Position numbers and translations under genes: made by a program. 64,000 nt of DNA, from the NCBI GenBank assembly GCA_004564215.1, contig CP024846.1, positions 620,001-684,000 on the forward strand, written 5' to 3'. This stretch comes from Beijerinckiaceae bacterium. GTDB lineage: Bacteria > Pseudomonadota > Alphaproteobacteria > Rhizobiales > Beijerinckiaceae. Below are positions 58,375 through 64,000 of this stretch, in pieces (the first letter of the stretch is position 1; each line of letters begins with the position of its first letter). The notes beneath the pieces are model-generated. The model did not search any database, was not told the DNA's origin, and saw nothing but the letters and a program-made list of their open reading frames with translations.

Positions 58375-60051
58375 TCATCGCACCGGCTCCTTTCCTTCCT
58401 TTGGCGGAATATGAGGCAGATAGATGACTTGGCCGATTTTCAATTTTTTGGCATCGAGAAGCGGATTGGCTTTGGCGATTTCCTGCCAGTTTCGTTCGTC
58501 GCCATACCGCTTTTTGGCAATCCTGGAGAGAGTATCACCCGCGGCAACCGTATAAGTCGGCAATGCCGCACGGCTTTCCTCCGAACCCGCGGGGGCCCCA
58601 CTGGCGGCGGGCGGCGGTGCCGCAGTCATGATCGCGGATTCCGGTGGGGAAGGCGGGGTTTCCACGGCAGCAACGGCCGGCGGTTTCGTTGTGACGTCTG
58701 GCTCCTCGATAATATCGAATTGCCCATGCAGCATGCCCATCCAACAGCTCCAGGGGATGATTCCTGTTTCATGGGGCGTAAATTCGATGGTTTGCAGGCC
58801 GTCCTTGATATCAAATTCCAGGGCGAGCTTAGGGACAATGATACGCCGGTTGCATTCCGTGACTTCCTTGCCATCGATGATCCATTTGACCGGGATCCCC
58901 CTGCGCAAGACGAACCGATTTGGTTCAAACCCCGATTTGACGACATTCATCGTGATGGTTTGAACATTGTCCGCCACCGGTGATGTCGGATGTGGTGCCT
59001 CTGCCAAACCAAGTTTGGCGGATACCACTGTTAACGCGGATTGCAGATCGTAGCCGGCACCGGTAAGGATCAGTCCACGATTGATCATGACCGCACCCAA
59101 GGCAATCAAAATCGCACCCGACGCGCGCAACAATTGATGAGTCAGCGCCCCGGAAATCAAACTCGTCAAGAAGCCGAAACTGAGTAAAACGGGCAGCGTT
59201 CCGATGCCGAATGTAAACAGCATCTTCGCGCCCTCGATTGCGCTGCCGGTGCCCGCCGCCATTACATACATGGCCTGCAAGGGGCCACAGGCGATCATCA
59301 GGCCATTCAACAGGCCGATCACGAAGGGGCGGTTACGACTGCGGCTCTGTTGGCCGACAAAGCGCGCGACGCTGGCGGGGAGCTTGAAGCGGATCCTCCG
59401 TAACACAGGGAAGACATTCAACATGTTCAGGCCGAAGATAATCAAAAATATCCCGGCGGAAACAGCCGCGAACCCGCGCAACAAAGGCGTGAAGGTGACA
59501 ATCGCACCCAGCAGTCCGAATGTGGCGCCGATCAGCGTATAAGAGAGGGTTTTCCCAAGACCATAAAGCCCGTGCGACAAATGGGAGCTTCGTCCCAGGC
59601 GCGCGTCGTCCGCCGTGTAGCTCAACACAAATCCGCCGCACATGCCGACGCAGTGGAACCCGGTCAGCAACCCCAGCATCAATATTAGGCCATAGCTTAA
59701 ATGCGCGCTGACGTCCGGTACGCCGCCCGTGCTGATGAATTTCGTGTCGAGGAAAATGATGAGGAAAATGCCCGCAATGCCAAGGAGGACCGCAGCGAGC
59801 GTCTTGGCGCGGTTGGGAGGAGCCTCGGTTTCGTTCGCGAGCACGCAGCGGTAGCCCTTGCGCGCAACCGTGGCACAAATTTCCTCGACGTTGGTTGACG
59901 ATGGCTTGAAGAGGACGGTGACGATCTCGGTCGGATAATCGGCCTTGACCCGCTGCACGCCAGAAAGCTTGCGCACCGAGTCCTCGATAATATGCTCGCA
60001 GCCAGAGCAATGCATGCCGCGTGCGCGGAAGGTAACCTCGTGCGTACTCAT
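58375..60051 (-). CDS. HMA-TauE/SafE-cupredoxin-LysM fusion protein
   Basis: A 558-residue four-part membrane protein. Residues 1-68 form an HMA domain with the metal site RGMHCSGCEHIIED. Residues about 80-345 form a UreH/TauE-like membrane domain (GLLTGFHCVGMCGGFVLSYT and SLSGALT-type segments). Residues about 365-455 form a cupredoxin with probable ligands in EVTECNRRI and PHETGIIPWSCWMGMLHG (Cys, Met, His). After a Pro/Ala-rich linker comes a C-terminal LysM (TYTVAAGDTLSRIAKKRYGD ... KLKIGQVIYLPHI, about 499-548). The ATG at 60049-60051 begins MSTHEVTFRARGM. HMA plus TauE plus cupredoxin combinations occur in copper islands; the LysM end I have not seen. It probably moves or relays copper across the inner membrane and anchors to peptidoglycan. 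It lies 203 bp before copZ on the same strand. Confidence 0.85.
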   Translation of the reverse strand: MSTHEVTFRARGMHCSGCEHIIEDSVRKLSGVQRVKADYPTEIVTVLFKPSSTNVEEICATVARKGYRCVLANETEAPPNRAKTLAAVLLGIAGIFLIIFLDTKFISTGGVPDVSAHLSYGLILMLGLLTGFHCVGMCGGFVLSYTADDARLGRSSHLSHGLYGLGKTLSYTLIGATFGLLGAIVTFTPLLRGFAAVSAGIFLIIFGLNMLNVFPVLRRIRFKLPASVARFVGQQSRSRNRPFVIGLLNGLMIACGPLQAMYVMAAGTGSAIEGAKMLFTFGIGTLPVLLSFGFLTSLISGALTHQLLRASGAILIALGAVMINRGLILTGAGYDLQSALTVVSAKLGLAEAPHPTSPVADNVQTITMNVVKSGFEPNRFVLRRGIPVKWIIDGKEVTECNRRIIVPKLALEFDIKDGLQTIEFTPHETGIIPWSCWMGMLHGQFDIIEEPDVTTKPPAVAAVETPPSPPESAIMTAAPPPAASGAPAGSEESRAALPTYTVAAGDTLSRIAKKRYGDERNWQEIAKANPLLDAKKLKIGQVIYLPHIPPKEGKEPVR

Positions 60052-60385
60052 TGCATGAAACGAAATTTTTTCACCTTCAAGGGCACAGCTAAAGCCGGAA
60101 ACCGGCAATTGACGTGACAATATTCTCCGACGTTAAGCTCGGACAAATCTTCGTAAATGCCCGCTGGCTTTAAGACGGTTTGATCGCACGCAACCTGCCA
60201 CCAGGGATGAAATAATGCTGATGTGCATGGCTAGATCGATGACCTAGCCTTCCGAAGGCGTCATGACACCTTACCCTAATGATGGATAATTGTGAATGGG
60301 AAGGAATGCGGCGGCGTTCAGGCCGCCGCGCCCTCGCATCGCGACACGGCGGCCAGACTCCACCCTCCGCTGCAGAGCAATACGC
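60052..60385. other. intergenic region with dyad and GC-hairpin
   Basis: No gene supported. A dyad GGCTAG-N9-CTAGCC at 60229-60249 lies about 180 bp before the start of the fusion gene on the minus strand; it may be an operator. A GC hairpin, GCGGCGGC-6-GCCGCCGC (60308-60329), lies after the Spy-like gene stop on the minus strand but lacks a T-run. Confidence 0.4.
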
Positions 60386-60985
60386 TTACATCTTCCCCAT
60401 AGGGCCCTTGAGGATTTCATTGGCGGTTTTTTTCTGCTCATCGCTCAGAGCAGCGTAAAGCGGCTGCAAGGTCGCCTTGATGGCGCGCACAGACTCCAGG
60501 TGCATCGTCATGTGCTGCTCCATCATATTTAGCTTATCAAGGATATCCGAAGTCATCATCGCCCCGCCATGCTCCTTCATCGCCGCACAATGCTGCGCCC
60601 TTTTCTGCCCGTTGCTGCGATAGGCATCGGCGAAGGCATTCCATAGCGGCATCTGCGCGTCAGTGATCTTCAATTCGGCTTTGAGATAGGCGAGCTTGCC
60701 CTCGATATGGGTGCCCATGCCGCACATCATCATTCCGGGGCCCATACCCTCATGGCCCATGCCTTCGTGGCCCATGCCTTCGTGGTTCATCATGCCTTCA
60801 TGACTCATGCCTTCATGGCTCATCATACCTTCGTGACCCATGCCCTCATGCTTCATTGGCATGCCGCCGCCTTGCATCATCCCAGGCATGCCCTGAGCGC
60901 CGGCGGCGGTAATTCCGCTGGCGAAAATCAAAACGGCAGCCGCCGCCAATTTGATCTTGCCCATTTTCATCTTGTCCGACCGCAT
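60386..60985 (-). CDS. Spy-like periplasmic protein with Met/His repeats
   Basis: A 199-residue exported protein. The signal is KIKLAAAAVLIFASGITAAGAQ. After it come seven copies of H-E-G-M (KHEGM, GHEGM, SHEGM and so on) in a Met/Gly-rich stretch that resembles Cu(I)-binding methionine motifs. The C-terminal 110 residues are a helical Spy/CpxP-like domain (ITDAQMPLWNAFADAYR and LKATLQPLYAALSDEQKKTA), with the LTxxQ-like motif at LKITDAQ. The ATG at 60983-60985 has GGAGG before it. It is upstream of the fusion gene on the same strand and likely buffers periplasmic copper. Confidence 0.88.
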   Translation of the reverse strand: MRSDKMKMGKIKLAAAAVLIFASGITAAGAQGMPGMMQGGGMPMKHEGMGHEGMMSHEGMSHEGMMNHEGMGHEGMGHEGMGPGMMMCGMGTHIEGKLAYLKAELKITDAQMPLWNAFADAYRSNGQKRAQHCAAMKEHGGAMMTSDILDKLNMMEQHMTMHLESVRAIKATLQPLYAALSDEQKKTANEILKGPMGKM

Positions 60986-61255
60986 CGCGATTCCTCCAAT
61001 AGAAGCGTTTCCATTATGAATAAATATAGACGACTGGCCTCCACCGGTTTGATTTCGCTCAATAGGGCCAACAAACGAGAGGGGAGCACAGCGATGCATA
61101 TATGCACGGGGCGCTCTTTCGGCCACGCGCATAAGGCAACCCGAGGAGCGGAGGAGGTCGATCAGAACGTATCAGCCCAAGGTGGGCCTGAACACAAACG
61201 CGTGAGCGGCCACCGGCCGGACGGGACGGATACCAATCCAGCCGGAGGAATCTTG

Positions 61256-61648
61256 TCAGTGCTTGAGGTCTTCCGGCAACTTGCCGCCATTGGCTGCAAG
61301 CTTCGCCATGATCTGTTTATGAAGCCAAATATTCATCGACGCGGAATTATTGGTATCTCCTTCGTAATGAAGCTCCTTCGCAAGCTCCTTGCGCGCGCCA
61401 AGACTGCTCTCCATGGATAAGAGCTTCATGAGATCGACGATGGAATGTTTCCAATCGAGCTTTTCACTTGCCTTAGCATATAAATCGTCGAGCACGGACG
61501 CGACATCGACTGACGATGCCGCTGGCGACGAAGCAGAAGACGGTGCAGACGGCGTTCCGCCAGCTTGAGCGGAGGGCGCCGCCGTCGCCGAAGTTGGGGA
61601 TGGAGACGTACCTAATATTTTCGACAGGATGGTTCCTAAGATGCTCAT
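61256..61648 (-). CDS. DUF3597 family protein
   Basis: A 130-residue cytosolic protein. The N-terminus is MSILGTILSKILG, followed by a Ser/Ala/Pro-rich linker of about 35 residues. The folded domain, from about residue 47, reads VDVASVLDDLYAKASEKLDWKHSIVDLMKLL, then SMESSLGARKELAKELHY and ASMNIWLHKQIMAKLAANGG (each a helix of the DUF3597 type). Function unknown; it is a common single-gene family in proteobacteria. Not obviously part of the copper island. Confidence 0.85.
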   Translation of the reverse strand: MSILGTILSKILGTSPSPTSATAAPSAQAGGTPSAPSSASSPAASSVDVASVLDDLYAKASEKLDWKHSIVDLMKLLSMESSLGARKELAKELHYEGDTNNSASMNIWLHKQIMAKLAANGGKLPEDLKH

Positions 61649-61810
61649 CGCACGCTCCTATTCGAAACGGGAAATGTGGGAGTTCGCATTTCATCCCCCC
61701 AAGGCAGTATTTGCGACGGCCTGAGTTTTTTGGCCGGCCAAACCCTGCCGCCGCCGTTTACCCGCGTTAATGCGCGTCTCCCGCGTGAGTTCCAGGTTTT
61801 GGCCGCTCGT

Positions 61811-61833
61811 CGGGCGGCGCCTTCCGCCGCCCG
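61811..61833 (-). terminator. GC-rich hairpin after the phospholipase gene
   Basis: A perfect 9-bp stem CGGGCGGCG/CGCCGCCCG with a 5-nt loop, 16 bp past the stop of the phosphoesterase gene on the minus strand. No T-run follows on that strand, so it may need rho or act as a stabiliser; it remains a tentative terminator. Confidence 0.35.
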
Positions 61834-61848
61834 CTGTTTTCCCGTGCG

Positions 61849-63393
61849 CTACCGATCCTTCAAATCCAAGGCCGGGGTAAGATCGCCGAGATGTCCACTT
61901 CCCGCCGCTGTCATGGCTTCGTCGCGCGTCTTCAGGCCCGCGAGCAAGGGCAGATCGAACCGCCGGGTGATAAACCGAAGGATCGAAGTCGTGTCGTAGA
62001 GCGTATGGTCCACGGTGCCCTTTTTTGCGTAAGGGGAAATAATCAATGCGGGAATGCGGGTTCCGGGTCCCCAGCGGTCGGCCTTCGGCGGCGCGACATG
62101 GTCCCAGAAGCCGCCGTTCTCATCATAGGCGACGATCACCAGCATGTGGTCCCACTGAGGACTTCTCTCGAGATGGCCGATCACGTCGGCAATATGTTGA
62201 TCGCCCGTCGCGAGATCGGCATAGCCGGGGTGCTCGGTGAGATTCCCCTGCGGCTTGTAAAATGCGACCTTCGGGAGCTTTCCCGCATCAATGACCTTGA
62301 GGAATTCGCTACCCTCCAAGCCGCCGTCTTTCAAATGCTCGGCCCGCGCCTCAGTGCCGGGAGCCAGGGTTGCGAAATAATTGAACGGCTGATGATGATA
62401 CTGGAAGTTCGGGTCTGGGCTCGAATTCTGGCCATCCAGCGTCGACTGCCATCCTCCGGCGTACCAAGCCCAATGGATTCCCTTCGCACTGAGAAGATCG
62501 CCGATGGTTGGGACGGTCTGCGGCGGTATCGTGATTGCCGACTTAGGATCGGTGAACCGCGGATCGCCGCCCTTTGCTGGCTTGGCTGCGCTCGGCTGAT
62601 AGGGAGGCTGCATGGTGTTGACGACATAGAAGTCGGGCGTGAGATTGCCGTCGCGCACAAATTTGGGAGTACACGCCATCGCCGAGCCAGCCGAGTCGTC
62701 GGCAATCTTAAGTGTCACGCCATCTTCTTCCACCGCACTGATCTGTTCCTGCGCGTAAGATTGGTCGGCGTTCGGATAGAATGGCGTGCAGGCGCAAGCC
62801 AAATGGAAATGGTTGAGGAACGAGCCCCCGAATGCACCTTGAAAGAAATTATCGGCGAGCACATATCGCTTGGCGATATTCCAGAGCGCAAGCTTCGAGC
62901 CGTCGTAATGCCCCATGACGAGCGCGCCCGAGTCCGTATAGGCGACGAAGCGGTCATTCTTGCCGTGGTTGATCTGCATCTGATTTTGATAGAACCGGTG
63001 CACGAGATCAGAGGTGGCGACAGCCACTGACAAATTGAAGCCCTTGGGATCGTCGATGGCAAAGGGTGCGTTGGGCTGATGTTCCGTCTGCGCCTTCGTG
63101 ATCGCGGGCGTTACACCTTTTGCCGTCAGGCCCTTCCAGATTGGCGGCAGTTCTTTCAGCGGCTTACCGTCGCGATCGACTTGAAGGGTCGCTTCCGGGG
63201 CGAGATTTTGCAAGCCGTTCGCACCGGGAAAGCTTCCGTATAAATTATCAAAGCTTCTGTTTTCTGCGTAAATAACGACAATTGTCTCAATCTTGTTGAG
63301 AAGCGGGTCTTCGGCGCCCCTCACACTCGTCGGCGAAGCAACGAGCATACCCAAGGCTCCCGCCAACACAACATTCAGGTCAATACGGACCAT
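61849..63393 (-). CDS. acid phosphatase / phospholipase C family phosphoesterase
   Basis: An exported phosphoesterase of 514 residues of the AcpA/phospholipase C superfamily. A signal (VVLAGALGMLVASPTSVRG) is followed by the metal-site motif KIETIVVIYAENRSFDNLYG, in which an Asn/Glu pair and the Ser/Thr nucleophile region of this family lie. Other hallmarks are FLNHFHLACACTPF and MLVIVAYDENGGFWDHVAPP with the Asp-Glu-Asn-Gly and His ligands. The ATG at 63391-63393 has a strong GGGAGG. Substrates may be phosphomonoesters or phospholipids; the family alone does not decide. Confidence 0.9.
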   Translation of the reverse strand: MVRIDLNVVLAGALGMLVASPTSVRGAEDPLLNKIETIVVIYAENRSFDNLYGSFPGANGLQNLAPEATLQVDRDGKPLKELPPIWKGLTAKGVTPAITKAQTEHQPNAPFAIDDPKGFNLSVAVATSDLVHRFYQNQMQINHGKNDRFVAYTDSGALVMGHYDGSKLALWNIAKRYVLADNFFQGAFGGSFLNHFHLACACTPFYPNADQSYAQEQISAVEEDGVTLKIADDSAGSAMACTPKFVRDGNLTPDFYVVNTMQPPYQPSAAKPAKGGDPRFTDPKSAITIPPQTVPTIGDLLSAKGIHWAWYAGGWQSTLDGQNSSPDPNFQYHHQPFNYFATLAPGTEARAEHLKDGGLEGSEFLKVIDAGKLPKVAFYKPQGNLTEHPGYADLATGDQHIADVIGHLERSPQWDHMLVIVAYDENGGFWDHVAPPKADRWGPGTRIPALIISPYAKKGTVDHTLYDTTSILRFITRRFDLPLLAGLKTRDEAMTAAGSGHLGDLTPALDLKDR

Positions 63394-63691
63394 TCTTACC
63401 CTCCCTATCACACCGCCGCCGCCCGCATTTGGCCGGGCAGCAACGCTACCTTTGCGGTATGACAGGGAAACGGCAAGCAGAGTTTTTAATGGCCCCAGAG
63501 GCACGGGCAGGCCGGCGAACACGCGCCAGACCTGCAATCAGAGTCACCGAGACGTCATCCCCCGATGATACGAAGCCCCAGCTGAAGACGTCCGTCGGTC
63601 AATAGATAGGACAAGGGTCCCTCGCTCCAGCCGTTTCCGGCGGAACGGGCAGCGGCCCTGTTTGCCGGCCATAACTCCGCGAGACATTCAC

Positions 63692-64000
63692 GTGCATGAT
63701 TTCGCCCGCTCTACCGATCCCCTGCCAAAGGTCTGGGACCCCGAAAGCCGCGTTGGAGACATGTTGCGCGGCAGGCGAGGCCTGGTGGTGGGAATCGCCA
63801 ACGAACACAGCATCGCATATGGCTGCGCGGTGAAACTGCACGCCTTCGGGGCCGATTTGGCGGTTACCTTTCTTAACGAAAAGGCGGAACCTTTTGTTCG
63901 TCCTCTCGCCGAGCAGCTGCAGGCGCAGTTGATCCTGCCGCTCGACGTCGAGCAGCCAGGGCAACTCGAGGCCGTGTTCGAGCGTATTAAAAGCGAATGG
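63692..64000 (+). CDS. enoyl-[ACP] reductase FabI-like, 5' part
   Basis: The 5' end of a FabI-type NADH-dependent enoyl-ACP reductase running off the right edge. From the ATG at 63761 the 80 visible residues read MLRGRRGLVVGIANEHSIAYG, then AVKLHAFGADLAVTFLNEKAEPFVRPLA and DVEQPGQLEAVFERIKSEW. The GIANEHSIAYG loop is the NADH-binding motif of the family. The frame stays open upstream to a GTG at 63692 (first residues HDFARSTDPLPKVWDPESR), which would add 23 residues; I keep this longer start but the ATG is equally possible. The family also has non-FabI relatives, so the symbol is left open. Confidence 0.8.
   Translation, partial: MHDFARSTDPLPKVWDPESRVGDMLRGRRGLVVGIANEHSIAYGCAVKLHAFGADLAVTFLNEKAEPFVRPLAEQLQAQLILPLDVEQPGQLEAVFERIKSEW

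Noticed and set aside
63599..63964. Minus-strand frame at the right edge
   Set aside because: It runs opposite the FabI-like frame, which has the clear NADH-binding motif.

Overview
The window looks like chromosomal DNA of a GC-rich alphaproteobacterium of the Hyphomicrobiales (Rhizobiales), most plausibly a methylotroph-related Beijerinckiaceae-like organism. The clues are the gene order uvrC-pgsA-moaD-moaE, a HisG/HisZ pair with an alphaproteobacterial-type HisS, a short bacterial ProS next to lolC/E-lolD, a PQQ-linked quinoprotein relay operon, a BacA/SbmA-type exporter and several intergenic palindromic repeats of a kind common in this order. The species cannot be named from the sequence alone.

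Layout. 1-0.9 kb: 5' part of murA and a small basic protein (minus). 1.1 kb: tRNA-Thr(GGT). 1.8-6.6 kb: radical SAM protein, uvrC, pgsA, moaD, moaE (plus). 6.6-8.5 kb: AT-rich accessory insertion with a two-gene wHTH / wHTH-PLD cassette. 8.5-17.5 kb: holC, multicopper oxidase, mgtE, polysaccharide deacetylase, tRNA-Leu(GAG), lipB, lolD, lolC/E, proS. 17.9-22.6 kb: four-gene operon of two related unknown proteins, a DyP-type peroxidase and a cytochrome P450. 22.7-27.8 kb: two glycosyltransferases, an LptF/G-like permease and a Wzm/Wzt polysaccharide exporter. 27.9-31 kb: TetR regulator with a clear operator, then a PQQ-associated operon (metallo-beta-lactamase fold, SoxYZ-like, CxxxCW protein). 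31-40.4 kb: MgtC, DUF2252, DegP, CIRCE-groES-groEL, an IHF/HU protein and the BacA-like transporter. 40.4-44.6 kb: repeats, hisG-hisZ-hisS. 44.8-49.2 kb: frameshifted DUF2076 gene, glycosyltransferases and UDP-xylose synthase. 49.3-54.1 kb: Entner-Doudoroff genes (class II aldolase, eda, edd, zwf). 54.3-61 kb: membrane protein and a copper island (CopA ATPase, CopZ-like chaperone, an HMA-TauE-cupredoxin-LysM fusion, a Met/His-repeat Spy-like protein). 61.3-64 kb: DUF3597, a phospholipase C/acid phosphatase and the 5' end of a FabI-like gene running off the right edge.

How genes work together: zwf, edd and eda give glucose-6-phosphate to pyruvate plus glyceraldehyde-3-phosphate by the Entner-Doudoroff route, with no pgl in the cluster. 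The glycosyltransferases, UXS, Wzm/Wzt and LptF-like permease point to surface polysaccharide synthesis and export. The copper island combines efflux, chaperoning and periplasmic binding, with no copper regulator beside it. The best candidates for undescribed biology are the two-gene wHTH/PLD cassette (7.1-8.5 kb), the DyP/P450 operon with two companion proteins (17.9-22.6 kb), and the four-domain copper fusion protein (58.4-60.1 kb).
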